A stretch of 64,000 nt of DNA from Desulfobacteraceae bacterium (lineage in GTDB: Bacteria; Desulfobacterota; Desulfobacteria; Desulfobacterales; Desulfosalsimonadaceae). Where the stretch lies: the NCBI GenBank assembly GCA_014237465.1, contig JABZFM010000024.1, forward strand, positions 1 to 64,000, read 5' to 3'. The translations under genes were made by a program, and so were the position numbers. The notes below the pieces were generated by a model. That model was not told the origin of the DNA and made no database searches. It saw only the letters and a program-made list of their open reading frames with translations. Each line of letters opens with the position of its first letter. The first letter of the stretch is position 1. Of the stretch, positions 26,259 to 35,245 are shown one piece after another.

Positions 26259-26517
26259 GCGCAAAATCTCACATATTTAATTGAATTCAATGGATAATCA
26301 TTCTACCATTCATAATTGTATCTTGCAAACATTAAACAACATTAAATTCATACCTGCACAAAAACCATGATTTAAAATTGTCATCGCCAACGAGTTTTTC
26401 CTTCAAATTGAATATTTTTCACTTTAAAGGAAATCCCGCTTATTTTACAGGAAGATGGAGCGGTTTACTTGTAGAATCGATAAGGGGGAAAGCTTCGACT
26501 TTATCCTATTAATTTTT

Positions 26518-26658
26518 TTTGCATATCCGGTTCGGTTAAGTTGGTTAGAAAAATTGCACATCGCTGAAAGGTAGGGTGCATTCTATGCACCATATTCAGT
26601 GAAGTTTAAGCTTTCCCCCGGTGCGTAAAACGCACCCTACTTGAGCGAAGTGGATAAC
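26518..26658. repeat. 141-bp dispersed repeat, copy B (supplies the end of the acetyltransferase gene)
   Basis: By eye it is identical to copy A at 9936-10076. On the minus strand the acetyltransferase frame runs into it and stops there, so its last ~17 residues (from GYPLRSSRVRF) are coded by the repeat. Flanks outside the 141 bp do not match copy A. Confidence 0.9.
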
Positions 26659-27073
26659 CAGTAAACCCGAGGCGTTTGTAAAAACTCAGCTGTCTGAATT
26701 CGATAAAAGATTCCACATAAAGTCGTTTTTTCTCTTTTCGGGCCATTGCTTTGGCATGAGAAACAAGCTGGATACCAAGTCCGTTTCTTCTGAATTCCGG
26801 ATGCACGCTTAACGTACCGACAGCCAGCGACTGGTAAGGGTATTGATTTTCCGGATTCCGGTGTTCCATGATCATGGCAGCCATAGTGATTGCCCCATCT
26901 TTTATAATAAAACAACGCTTTTCCGTGATCGCGGCCCTTATGTATGGATCCGTATTCCAGTAAAAATCTTTGACACCCATATTTTTAACTGGATTTTTTA
27001 ACTGGATTTTCAACAGGGTATTTAATTCCCGGACACCCGTTAAATCATTTAACCGGGCGCATTCAATATCCAT
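26606..27073 (-). CDS. GNAT-family N-acetyltransferase with a repeat-derived C-terminus
   Basis: A 155-residue acetyl-CoA-dependent transferase. The acetyl-CoA site is RRNGLGIQL (~100-108) after the beta strand LAVGTLSVHPEF, and the motif-B end is SFYKRLGF. The ATG overlaps the stop of the upstream flavoenzyme gene (TAATG), so it is the last gene of the catabolic operon. The final residues after GFTG come from the 141-bp repeat, which probably replaced the original C-terminus. The acetyl acceptor is unknown. Confidence 0.85.
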   Translation of the reverse strand: MDIECARLNDLTGVRELNTLLKIQLKNPVKNMGVKDFYWNTDPYIRAAITEKRCFIIKDGAITMAAMIMEHRNPENQYPYQSLAVGTLSVHPEFRRNGLGIQLVSHAKAMARKEKKRLYVESFIEFRQLSFYKRLGFTGYPLRSSRVRFTHRGKA

Positions 27074-29073
27074 TAAATATCAAGTGCCGCCAGAAAACCG
27101 CCATGAACCGCGTGGTTGATTTTTCCCGGCTGTACCCCGTCGCCGATGACTGCAAAAGGGATATCCAGCTTCTCGATTTTTTCGGCAATGTTTTTAACGG
27201 ATTTGGAGCCTGCCGCGTTAATGATATTGTCAAACTGCCGTTGATGTTCTTTGCCGTCCTTTTTATATGTCAGCAGGCCGTTTTTGATTGAAACCACCGC
27301 CGCCTCTGTGATGGTGGCAACTCCGTATTTGTCCAGCTCACTCATCAAAACCCATTTGGTGGATCTTCCCACATCTTTTCCGACCTTGGGGAGCATTTCA
27401 AACACCGTAACATTCGATGTCCCCTTAAACATGAGTTCCCGCAGCCGTTCAACACTTTCGGCTTCATGGGTAAACAGGAAATGCAGTACCTCGGGCGTAA
27501 TTGTACCTTTGGCAGCAACCAACAAAGCGGTCTCAAGGCCCACGGCACCGCCGCCAATAATCGCCACTTCATCGCCCAGGAGCCGGTCTTCCCTGAGCAG
27601 GTCCCAGGCGGATACCACACTCGGATCATCAATGCCGTCAATCGGCGGGAGCAACGGCTCCGCTCCTTCCGCGACAATCAAAAAATCCGGATTTTTTTCC
27701 TTAATCAGCCGATCATCCACTTTGGTGTTCAGGTGCAGCGAAACATTGTGTTTCCAGAGCATGGCCTGATAATACCGCACAAATTTGAACAATTCTCCTT
27801 TATGAGGCGGCGCGCCGGCAACCCATAACTGCCCCCCGATTTCATCGTTTTTTTCATACAAATCCACCCGGTGCCCAACTTTAGCGGCGGTAACCGCTGC
27901 CTCCAGGCCGGCCAGGCCCGCGCCCACGATCATCACATTTTTAGGGGTTTCACATTTCTCAATTTTCCGCTCGCCCTCATAACCGGCCAAAGGATTTGCT
28001 ACACACGTGACCGGTTGTCCGCTCATGACACTATCCATACAGCCCTGAAGGCACGCCACACAGGGCCGGATTTCATCGGATTTTCCGACCATGGCCTTGT
28101 TGACCCATTGGGGATCAGCTATCAGTCCCCGGCCGATGCTCACCATATCGGCATAACCGTCTTTCAGCAGTTTTTCCGCGGTCTCGGGAGATGAAATCCG
28201 GTTGGAGGCCATCACCGGCACCGAGACTTCTTTTTTAATATTATATGCCAGAAACGCAAAACCGGATTGGGGCAGACTGGCGGGCAGCTGGGGGACATGG
28301 GTTTCATGCCAGCCGCCGGTTACACTAATGGCATCCACACCGGCCGTTTCATATATTTTTGCAAACTCCTTTGTTTCCGCATCCGTGTTGCTGCCGGTCA
28401 CAAAATCATTGCCAGCCATACGGATGGTCAAGGGGAAATCATCTCCCAGACGCTTTCGGGTGTGTTCAATCACCTCTTTGGGGAACCGGACCCGGTTTTC
28501 AAAACTGCCGCCATATTCATCGGTTCGCTGATTTTTGACCGGGGAAAGAAACTGGGTAATGAGGTAACCGCCGGATCCGAGGATCTCGACCCCGTCAAAT
28601 CCGGCTTCCTGCGCCTTGAGTGCGGCGCTGACAAACGCTTCCCGGACTCTTTGAATATCTTCGATGGTCATTTCCCGGGGCATGGCTTTCGAATACCTGG
28701 AGTATACCGCGGATGGCGCTATGGGCGGTTCATCCCCGAGCAGCATGGGGTATGAATAGGCACCGGCGTGAAACAGCTGAACCCAGGCCCGGGCCCCTTC
28801 GTCTTTAACTACAGACGCCATCTTCTTAAACGAAGGAATCGCATCATCATTGTCGAGCATGGGGATAATATTTCCGGAGCCGACAAAATCAATCCCCACC
28901 GGCCCCACCGTCACCAGGCCCGTGCCGCCCCTGGCTTTTTCTTGAAAATAATTGTAATACCGGTCATTTAATGTACCGTCATAGGAGTACAGCAATCCCA
29001 GGGAGGGATAGACCACCCGGTTCCTGATTTCCAGCTTGTTTATTTTGATCGGACTCAGCAGATTTTTATACAT
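27073..29073 (-). CDS. FadH-like NADH:flavin oxidoreductase (2,4-dienoyl-CoA reductase family)
   Basis: A 666-residue protein with an old-yellow-enzyme FMN barrel (1-~330). A 4Fe-4S cysteine set follows at C338, C341, C345 and C357. The FAD domain has MIVGAGLAGLEAA at ~381 and the nested NAD domain VAIIGGGAVGLE. The FadH catalytic pair appears kept: Tyr170 (GGYLITQF) and His256 (GGWHE). It would reduce an unsaturated acyl-CoA, or a related enone, with NAD(P)H in the cytoplasm. As part of the Atu-like operon, removal of a 4,5-double bond from a terpenoid acyl-CoA is a reasonable guess, but other enoates are possible. Confidence 0.92.
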   Translation of the reverse strand: MYKNLLSPIKINKLEIRNRVVYPSLGLLYSYDGTLNDRYYNYFQEKARGGTGLVTVGPVGIDFVGSGNIIPMLDNDDAIPSFKKMASVVKDEGARAWVQLFHAGAYSYPMLLGDEPPIAPSAVYSRYSKAMPREMTIEDIQRVREAFVSAALKAQEAGFDGVEILGSGGYLITQFLSPVKNQRTDEYGGSFENRVRFPKEVIEHTRKRLGDDFPLTIRMAGNDFVTGSNTDAETKEFAKIYETAGVDAISVTGGWHETHVPQLPASLPQSGFAFLAYNIKKEVSVPVMASNRISSPETAEKLLKDGYADMVSIGRGLIADPQWVNKAMVGKSDEIRPCVACLQGCMDSVMSGQPVTCVANPLAGYEGERKIEKCETPKNVMIVGAGLAGLEAAVTAAKVGHRVDLYEKNDEIGGQLWVAGAPPHKGELFKFVRYYQAMLWKHNVSLHLNTKVDDRLIKEKNPDFLIVAEGAEPLLPPIDGIDDPSVVSAWDLLREDRLLGDEVAIIGGGAVGLETALLVAAKGTITPEVLHFLFTHEAESVERLRELMFKGTSNVTVFEMLPKVGKDVGRSTKWVLMSELDKYGVATITEAAVVSIKNGLLTYKKDGKEHQRQFDNIINAAGSKSVKNIAEKIEKLDIPFAVIGDGVQPGKINHAVHGGFLAALDI

Positions 29074-29185
29074 AATCCTATTCCTTTATATGAAACAAAA
29101 ATTCTTACGTATTTATTGATGAATTCGTAAAAAAAAACAATTGATGCCGCCTTGCGACACTCTATCATTAAATAATTTCTACAAA

Positions 29186-29250
29186 GTAGGCCGGGTTTCT
29201 TACCCGGCAATTGACATGTTCCATTTGTCGGGATTGGAATCCCGACCTAC
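29186..29250. repeat. CCGGG palindromic repeat, copy 2 of 2
   Basis: The same double hairpin as 20924-20991 (GTAGGCCGGGTTTCTTACCCGG, then GTCGGGATTGGAATCCCGAC). Preceding bases (AATAA.TT.TA.AAAGTAGG) also match. It lies in the gap between the flavoenzyme and cleavage-enzyme genes. Confidence 0.8.
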
Positions 29251-29267
29251 AAATAAAATACTTTCAG

Positions 29268-29348
29268 ATAATTAATTTGGCAAGGCCAGAGGGAGGAGAT
29301 AATACTGTTCGTATATCTCCAACCGATAACGCAGCCCAAATTAATTAT
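29268..29348. repeat. CAAGGC/AACGCAG hairpin element, copy 1
   Basis: Outer arms ATAATTAATTTGG (29268-29280) and CCAAATTAATTAT pair perfectly, enclosing CAAGGC at 29281 and AACGCAG at 29328-29334. The outer arm differs completely from copies 3-7 but still pairs with itself. It ends 9 bp before the cleavage-enzyme stop codon. Confidence 0.8.
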
Positions 29349-29356
29349 CCGGAAGT

Positions 29357-30235
29357 CTATGGATTAATTTCTAAAATTTCCCGAGCTTCTTCCGGACTCG
29401 CCGGCTCTTTTCCCACCTCCCGGATAATCTTTACCAAGGCCGCCACCAGCTGCCCGTTATTCTCCGCTTTTTCACCGCTTGGCAGATAAAACGTGTCTTC
29501 AAGACCGGTCCGGACATTCCCGCCAAGTTCAATACATGCCCGATGGAGTTCCCAGAGTTTTTCACGGCCTGGCCCTGTGGCAATCACCTGCCAGTGTGAA
29601 TTTTCCGGCAGTTCATCCTTTAAGATTGGCAGCAGGTCCGCTCGGGCGGGCATACCCGAGTCTACCCCCATGACAAACGACAGGTGGGGATTGCCTGAAA
29701 ACATGCCGTTTGCCTTGAACATCCCGACGCTGCGAACAATACCGGTATCAAAACATTCAAACTCCGGAACAATATTATGCGCAGTCATGGTATCAGTAAA
29801 TTCTTTCACCTTTTCAACCGGGTTGTCAAAAAGAATCGGGGGCCAGGCCCACTGGCCGTCTTTGCGGATTTTCAGATAATTCAGTGATCCGGCATTGCAC
29901 GCGGCCATTTCCGGTTTAAACTTTTCAAGACATGCCATGGGTCCTGAAATATTGGCGCCCATAACACCGGTGCTCATATTGATGATCATCTTCGGCACCC
30001 GCTGCCGGATGGCCGTCATGATATCACCGACCTCTTTTAAGTCCCATGTGGGCCACATTCCCATGCCCGGCTGCTGGGATCTGAAGTGGGCGTGGACAAT
30101 GGTGGCGCCCTGGTCAAAAGCCTGACGAGTGGCTTCCGCCATCTCTTCAGGGGTTACCGGAACATTGAATTTTCCCGGATTGGTGAGTACACCGGTGATG
30201 GCACAGGTAACAACAACCTTATCGTTTAAATCCAT
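29357..30235 (-). CDS. Beta-keto acid cleavage enzyme (BKACE, DUF849)
   Basis: A 292-residue (beta/alpha)8 zinc enzyme of the 3-keto-5-aminohexanoate cleavage family, which condenses a beta-keto acid with acetyl-CoA to give acetoacetate and a new acyl-CoA. Family signs are the zinc-ligand pair in IVHAHFR and the C-terminal GGNVRTGLED. Two ATGs lie 9 nt apart. AGGAGG directly abuts the first, so the second (30235) is the better start. It overlaps the end of the TIGR03084 gene, implying coupling. The keto-acid substrate is unknown. In this operon it may take the place of an HMG-CoA-lyase-type step (inference). Confidence 0.9.
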   Translation of the reverse strand: MDLNDKVVVTCAITGVLTNPGKFNVPVTPEEMAEATRQAFDQGATIVHAHFRSQQPGMGMWPTWDLKEVGDIMTAIRQRVPKMIINMSTGVMGANISGPMACLEKFKPEMAACNAGSLNYLKIRKDGQWAWPPILFDNPVEKVKEFTDTMTAHNIVPEFECFDTGIVRSVGMFKANGMFSGNPHLSFVMGVDSGMPARADLLPILKDELPENSHWQVIATGPGREKLWELHRACIELGGNVRTGLEDTFYLPSGEKAENNGQLVAALVKIIREVGKEPASPEEAREILEINP

Positions 30236-31052
30236 TGAATCCATCCTCCTTTAATTGTGGATTTTTCCTTACACCCGGGGCCGGGGCATCTTCCGGCGGC
30301 CCGGCAAAGACCTGAGCAATCTGCATCCATTGGCCGGCAATGTCACCCTGAATCTTTAACCCGGTATCCGCTGCATTGCGCCGCTGGGTAACAGCCAGAC
30401 AGAAATCCTCTGCTGATCCGGAGACAACATTGTCCGCATCTTCCGGTCCCCAGGCCCACAGTTCATCCGACGGACCGGTCAGGGCCACCCGAACCGCCTG
30501 ATCCGGAACTGCCAGCTTCCGATTTTTAAAACTCCATTTAAACGTAGACACCCCCAGAAAGGCGATATGCTTGAGCCGATCCGTTCCGGGACGGACAATC
30601 TTTAATGCATCCACGATATCCTGACCATGGGCCCAGGTTTCCATGATTCGTGCGGTTGCAGAACTTCGCGCACTCATGGTAGGGCCGTACCAGGGAACCC
30701 GAGTCTCCGGTTTCAGGGATTCAAAACCCGCCACCAGCTGCATACGCTCTTTCCGCCACCATGCCAGCAGATCGGCATTGGTCATGCTTCCGCCAACGGC
30801 ATTCACTTTTTTGTGCATGTCATCATAGTCGGCAATCCCTTCAAGCATGTTTTCGAAATCTTTGGCAAAGGCCTTTGCATCCGTTGCCGAAAGAAAGGCA
30901 GCGCGATCAAAATATGCCAGATGACTGATTTCGTCCTTGATCGTCCACTTAAAAAACGGGGTCCGCATCTGCCACTGGTCATCATCAAGGTCTTTTACAA
31001 TATCATCTAAGGCCGCATATTCTTCGGCAAGATCTTTACAAATGGATTTCAT
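30219..31052 (-). CDS. TIGR03084 family protein (DinB-like helical bundle)
   Basis: A 277-residue protein with an N-terminal mycothiol/maleylpyruvate-isomerase-like bundle (WTIKDEISHLAYFD ~36-49 supplies a likely metal His). The second conserved segment is ARIMETWAHGQDIVDAL (~133-149), with His and Asp. Such proteins are metal-binding and turn up in acyl-CoA degradation clusters, but no reaction is established. AGAGGAG lies upstream of the ATG. The 3' end overlaps the BKACE start, and a hairpin element fills the gap to the acyl-CoA dehydrogenase. Confidence 0.85.
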   Translation of the reverse strand: MKSICKDLAEEYAALDDIVKDLDDDQWQMRTPFFKWTIKDEISHLAYFDRAAFLSATDAKAFAKDFENMLEGIADYDDMHKKVNAVGGSMTNADLLAWWRKERMQLVAGFESLKPETRVPWYGPTMSARSSATARIMETWAHGQDIVDALKIVRPGTDRLKHIAFLGVSTFKWSFKNRKLAVPDQAVRVALTGPSDELWAWGPEDADNVVSGSAEDFCLAVTQRRNAADTGLKIQGDIAGQWMQIAQVFAGPPEDAPAPGVRKNPQLKEDGFNGFKR

Positions 31053-31082
31053 TTTATTTTTTCTCCTCTAATCCGATATTGA

Positions 31083-31170
31083 TCTGATTCTTTCATTTGC
31101 AAGGCATAAGGGACTCGCTGTAGTGTGCTACCGCGAGTCCCTTATAACGCAGCAAATGGATGAATCAGGT
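31083..31170. repeat. CAAGGC/AACGCAG hairpin element, copy 2
   Basis: The nested structure is CTGATTC...CATTTG, CAAGGC, ATAAGGGACTCGC, loop, GCGAGTCCCTTAT, AACGCAG, CAAATG...GAATCAGGT. Both inner and outer arms are paired but differ in sequence from the other copies. Its last base belongs to the acyl-CoA dehydrogenase stop codon. Confidence 0.85.
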
Positions 31171-32321
31171 TAATATCCCTCGAGTTTGGCGATGACATCA
31201 CTCATCACCTCGCTGGCGCCCCCGCCGATGGACAGCAGGCGGCAATCCCGATACGCCCGGGAAATACTCATTTCATTCATTAATCCCAAACCGCCGTACA
31301 TCTGCAGACAACCGTCCGCCACCTTGCTCAACAGGTTTCCGCTAAAAAGTTTTCCCATGGATATTTCCTTTGAAACGTCCTGGCCGGCCATCTTCATACG
31401 CACGATATGGTACGTAAGCTGCTGGAGACATTCTATTTCACTCAGCCATTCCACAAGCCGGTGACGCAGGACCTGCTTTTTGATCAGGGGTTTGCCGAAC
31501 ACAATCCGGCCCTTGAGGTATTCAACCGTTTCATTAATAATATCTCTGGCGCTGATATATGTCAGAGGCAGCACGGCAAACCGCTCATGCTGGAACTGCA
31601 TCATCTGATGAATAAACCCCTGGCCTTCGATCCCGATAAGATTTTCAGCCGGAATCCGCATGTCATCAAAATACAGTTCCGCGGTATCACTGCTTCGCAT
31701 ACCCATTTTATCCAGTTTTTTACTGACCTGAAATCCAGGCAGGTTTGTGGGGACCACAAACAGGCTGAATGAATGATATCCCGGATCTTCGCTGGTGCGG
31801 GCCAGCAGGGTCAGAAAATCCGCCTGGGTCCCGTTGGTGATGAAGGTTTTGGAGCCGTTTAATATATAAGAATCACCGTCTTTTTGGGCAAATGTTTTCA
31901 ACGCTGCCACATCGGACCCGGCATCCGGCTCGGTCACAGCGATTGCGGAAACCATGTCCCCTTTGATGGCCGGTTTTAAATAAGTTTCTTTTAAATACTC
32001 GCTGCCGAATTCATCAATGGCCGGCGTGGACATGCTCATTTGAACCGCAATGGCCATAGGAACACCGCCGCATTTAATGTGGGCCAGTTCTTCCATGACA
32101 ACGGTTTCATACCAGTAGTCCAGCGCTTCGCCGCCGTATTTTTCATCAAAACGGATGCCGAGAAAGCCCAGGTCCCCCATTTTTTTAAACAACTCATGCA
32201 GCGGGGCAACACCTTTTTCTTCCCATTCATCCACATACGGATTGATTTCCCGGTTGACAAAGTCCCGGACTGCCTTGCGCACCAATTCATGATCTTTATT
32301 AAAATAAATTTCGCTTCCCAT
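31170..32321 (-). CDS. Acyl-CoA dehydrogenase (AtuD/IVD-like)
   Basis: A 383-residue FAD enzyme that introduces an alpha,beta double bond into an acyl-CoA and passes electrons to ETF. Typical blocks are AIAVTEPDAGSD (~132-143), SKTFITNG and the C-terminal SISRAYRDCRLLSIGGGASE. Straight-chain enzymes of the MCAD type have a catalytic Glu in a YEGT motif there. Here the position reads GGGA, as in isovaleryl-, long-chain- and citronellyl-CoA dehydrogenases, where the base comes from another helix; a Glu in WLSEIECLQ (~298-306) is a candidate. This fits a branched substrate. No ETF gene is nearby. Confidence 0.92.
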   Translation of the reverse strand: MGSEIYFNKDHELVRKAVRDFVNREINPYVDEWEEKGVAPLHELFKKMGDLGFLGIRFDEKYGGEALDYWYETVVMEELAHIKCGGVPMAIAVQMSMSTPAIDEFGSEYLKETYLKPAIKGDMVSAIAVTEPDAGSDVAALKTFAQKDGDSYILNGSKTFITNGTQADFLTLLARTSEDPGYHSFSLFVVPTNLPGFQVSKKLDKMGMRSSDTAELYFDDMRIPAENLIGIEGQGFIHQMMQFQHERFAVLPLTYISARDIINETVEYLKGRIVFGKPLIKKQVLRHRLVEWLSEIECLQQLTYHIVRMKMAGQDVSKEISMGKLFSGNLLSKVADGCLQMYGGLGLMNEMSISRAYRDCRLLSIGGGASEVMSDVIAKLEGY

Positions 32322-32521
32322 TGCGTCCTCCCTTACCCGGATAAATCGAGCAATTTTAAATATTCAAAAACGGGCTATTCCCATAACATAACCAAGATCT
32401 CAGATGACAGGTGTCAGGTATCAGGAACAAAAAAGCACCTCCTGAACACTGAAACCCGAAACCTGGAATAATGTTTTTTAAAATATTTTAGAAAAACAGG
32501 CCATAAAACTCATAACCTGGC

Positions 32522-34285
32522 TCATTTCAATATAGTTTCCGGTACCTCAATAACCTTTGCCCGAAGATATTCCCCTAACGTTTTGGCCTGGGGATCATTT
32601 CTAACGGACGCCGCCACCCCTTCACCCAGCGCCCCTTTTATATAAAAATTAATCGCAAAAAGGTTGGGCAGTTCATAGCGTTCAATGTCAAATTCCTTCA
32701 TATCCGGCAGCAGGTCTTTTAATTTTTCTGTTGTCAGAAACCTGTTTAAAAATGAATAGGATTCTATATTTTTCGCCCACACCCCGAGGTTGGCATTTCC
32801 GCCTTTATCACCTGACCGGGAGGCAAACAGCCGGCCAAGGTGGATTTTTTGCGTATTATCCATGGGGACATCAACCAGAGCAACGTCCTTTGGTTGAATA
32901 TCCGTGACCGCAGGATAAGACCCCACTGGTTTTACAGTAAACTCCGAACCATTCATTGAAATCTTGTGCTCGAGAAATTCATTTTTCACCAGTGTCGGCC
33001 AGTGCTGGAGCGCCGGAGAACCATTTGACGGCGGGCTGGTCATGGTAAACCCCGGAATATTCGATAATGCCATTTCCACCAGCTTAGCAGAAAACAGTTT
33101 TCCCACCTTTTTCTGATCCGGGTCCATAAGTGAAATTTTTAAATGCGCACACGCAACATCGTTATGTTCGGGATTTTCCTTGTCAATTCGGATCAGCTGG
33201 ACATTGGTAAATGAAAACTGATCTTTGCCGCCCAGAAGATCAAAAATGGTTTCTTCCACAATTTCCGCCTTTTTCTCAATATCAAGGCCGGTCAGCACCA
33301 CTGTCATAGAATTCCGGTAACCATAAAGATTGTTAATGCAGACCTTTGCGGAACCGGTTGGCGATTCACCCCGTATGCCGTCAATTAAAACCCGGTCAGC
33401 CGCTTCCTGACGGATATTGATTGTATCAAACCGGACTTTTACATCCGGCGTCAGATATGCCGGTTCCCTTACTTCATATAAAAGCTGCGCAGTTACCGTA
33501 CCCACGGAAACCAGCCCGCCCGTTCCGGGATGTTTGGTAATGACAAACGAACCGTCTTCATGCATTTCGGCAATCGGATACCCCACATTTTTAAAACTGG
33601 GGACTTCTTCAATAAAAGAATAATTTCCCCCCGTGGCCTGCGCGCCGCATTCGATAATATGTCCGGCCGCATACGCACCGGCCATCCTATCCCAGTCATC
33701 TTGCTTCCAGCCGAATTTCCATGCGCTGGGGCCGGAAACCAGGGCCGCATCAGCAATTCTGCCACCAACAACAATATCAGCGCCTTCGCTCAGCGCTTTG
33801 GTGATTCCCCAGCCCCCCAAATAGGCATTGGCGGTAATCGGCATGGCCCCGGCTTCTTTGAGGCTTGTCCCCTTATCCAGATGTCTGAATTCTTCTCCCT
33901 GCTGCTGCAAATCTTCGAGTCGGGGCAGCAGATCATCGCCTTCGATACAGGCAATTCTGGGACGGATGCCGAGTTGCCCGGCAATCTTTTCAAGCTCAGC
34001 GGCAAGGCCTTTTGGATTCAGCCCACCCGCGTTTGCGACAATTTTAATATTTTTTTCCAGACACAGCCCCATCACATCATTCATTTGTTTGAGAAATGTT
34101 GTGGCGTATCCTTTTTCAGGTGCTTTCATCTTCATTCGAAACAACAGCGCCATGGTCAATTCCGCGAGATAGTCACCGGTAAGAACATGTATTTCTCCGC
34201 CTTCAATAAGTTCCCTGGCAGCAGAAAGTTTATCTCCCAGATAACCGCTGCAGTTTGCTATAATCAGTTTGTCATTTTGAGTCAT
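32522..34285 (-). CDS. AtuA-like protein (acyclic terpene utilization family, DUF1446)
   Basis: A 587-residue soluble protein with the AtuA/DUF1446 N-terminal region (ANCSGYLGDKLSAARELIEG; later VVGGRIADAALVSGP ~173-187) and the C-terminal ferredoxin-like extension (LGRLFASRSGDKGGNANLGV ~496-515). The family is required for citronellol/geraniol use in Pseudomonas, but its reaction is not established. It sits between the enoyl-CoA hydratase and acyl-CoA dehydrogenase genes. Its gap to the hydratase holds a hairpin element. Confidence 0.9.
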   Translation of the reverse strand: MTQNDKLIIANCSGYLGDKLSAARELIEGGEIHVLTGDYLAELTMALLFRMKMKAPEKGYATTFLKQMNDVMGLCLEKNIKIVANAGGLNPKGLAAELEKIAGQLGIRPRIACIEGDDLLPRLEDLQQQGEEFRHLDKGTSLKEAGAMPITANAYLGGWGITKALSEGADIVVGGRIADAALVSGPSAWKFGWKQDDWDRMAGAYAAGHIIECGAQATGGNYSFIEEVPSFKNVGYPIAEMHEDGSFVITKHPGTGGLVSVGTVTAQLLYEVREPAYLTPDVKVRFDTINIRQEAADRVLIDGIRGESPTGSAKVCINNLYGYRNSMTVVLTGLDIEKKAEIVEETIFDLLGGKDQFSFTNVQLIRIDKENPEHNDVACAHLKISLMDPDQKKVGKLFSAKLVEMALSNIPGFTMTSPPSNGSPALQHWPTLVKNEFLEHKISMNGSEFTVKPVGSYPAVTDIQPKDVALVDVPMDNTQKIHLGRLFASRSGDKGGNANLGVWAKNIESYSFLNRFLTTEKLKDLLPDMKEFDIERYELPNLFAINFYIKGALGEGVAASVRNDPQAKTLGEYLRAKVIEVPETILK

Positions 34286-34345
34286 ATATATTTTTTCCTG
34301 TATATTCTTAATTGTGAAGTTTTTATTTTTCGATAATCAGGTATT

Positions 34346-34467
34346 GATGGCAAAGATAAATGTTCAAACTCAAGGCGCACAAATTCTGAGGAATGAGGCG
34401 TAGCGGGCTACTCCGCAGTGACGAAGAATTTGTGCAACGCAGAGTTTGGGCATTTAGAGAAGCCATC
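34346..34467. repeat. CAAGGC/AACGCAG hairpin element, copy 3
   Basis: GATGGC (34346) and GCCATC (34462-34467) bound the element. Inside are CAAACT-CAAGGC-GCACAAATTCT and its pairing partner AGAATTTGTGC-AACGCAG-AGTTTG. The right end shares bases with the stop codon of the enoyl-CoA hydratase gene. Confidence 0.85.
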
Positions 34468-35245
34468 ATTTGCCTTTAAAAACCGGCGCCCTCTTCTCAA
34501 TAAACGCTGTGATCCCTTCCACGGCATCTTCGGTTGAGGCAACTTCGGAAAGTTTTTCGGAAAGAAAATCCAGTGCCTCTTCAAAGCCCAAGTCCTGCAT
34601 GGCATAAAACGATTGTTTCCCGATCTTCATTCCAATGGGACTTTTGGCGGCCAGGCTTTCAAGAATTTTATTCACTGTTTCATCCAGTTTTTCCGGTGCA
34701 ACCGACCGGGTGATCAGCCCCATTTCCTGCGCTTGGGCAGCTCCCAGTTTTTCTCCGAGAAGCACCATCTCCATGGCTTTTTTCTTTAACACATTTCTGA
34801 AAATCAAGGCCCCGATCATCATGGGAAAAAGTCCGACATTGACTTCCGGGGTGCCGAATTTGGCATCATTGCGCGCAATCACAATATCGCAGGCCAGCAT
34901 GAAACCGGTTCCGCCGGCCAGGCAGTATCCATTGATCCTTGCCACTGTGGGCTTTGAATAACCTGCCAGGCGCTTTAACAGATCGGCATAATTTCGAAAT
35001 GCCTGATTTTTGCCCTCTCCTTCCGCACTCATTGCCCCACCAAGGTCCGCACCGGAACAAAAGGCCTTTTCACCGGCACCTGTGACACAGATAACCCGCA
35101 CGGCATCATCTTTCTCAGCCTGGTCCAGATATTGTCTAAACAGGTCAACCGCTTCCGCGCTGATGGAATTCCGGTATTTCTCCCGGTTAATTGTTATATG
35201 CGCAATATGGTCTTTTACGCTGTACAGCAGATCCTTTTCTGTCAT
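34466..35245 (-). CDS. Enoyl-CoA hydratase/isomerase family protein
   Basis: A 259-residue crotonase-fold enzyme. The oxyanion-hole segments are FCSGADLGGAM (~62-72) and NGYCLAGGTGFMLACD (~104-119), with NVGLFPMM following. Expected to hydrate an alpha,beta-unsaturated acyl-CoA, here plausibly the product of the adjacent carboxylase (methyl- or isohexenyl-glutaconyl-CoA, as for LiuC/AtuE). The start overlaps the biotin-carrier stop (ATGA), so the two are coupled. Glu at the usual catalytic position is not clear (GTPEVNVGLFP), so substrate and exact reaction remain open. Confidence 0.9.
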   Translation of the reverse strand: MTEKDLLYSVKDHIAHITINREKYRNSISAEAVDLFRQYLDQAEKDDAVRVICVTGAGEKAFCSGADLGGAMSAEGEGKNQAFRNYADLLKRLAGYSKPTVARINGYCLAGGTGFMLACDIVIARNDAKFGTPEVNVGLFPMMIGALIFRNVLKKKAMEMVLLGEKLGAAQAQEMGLITRSVAPEKLDETVNKILESLAAKSPIGMKIGKQSFYAMQDLGFEEALDFLSEKLSEVASTEDAVEGITAFIEKRAPVFKGK

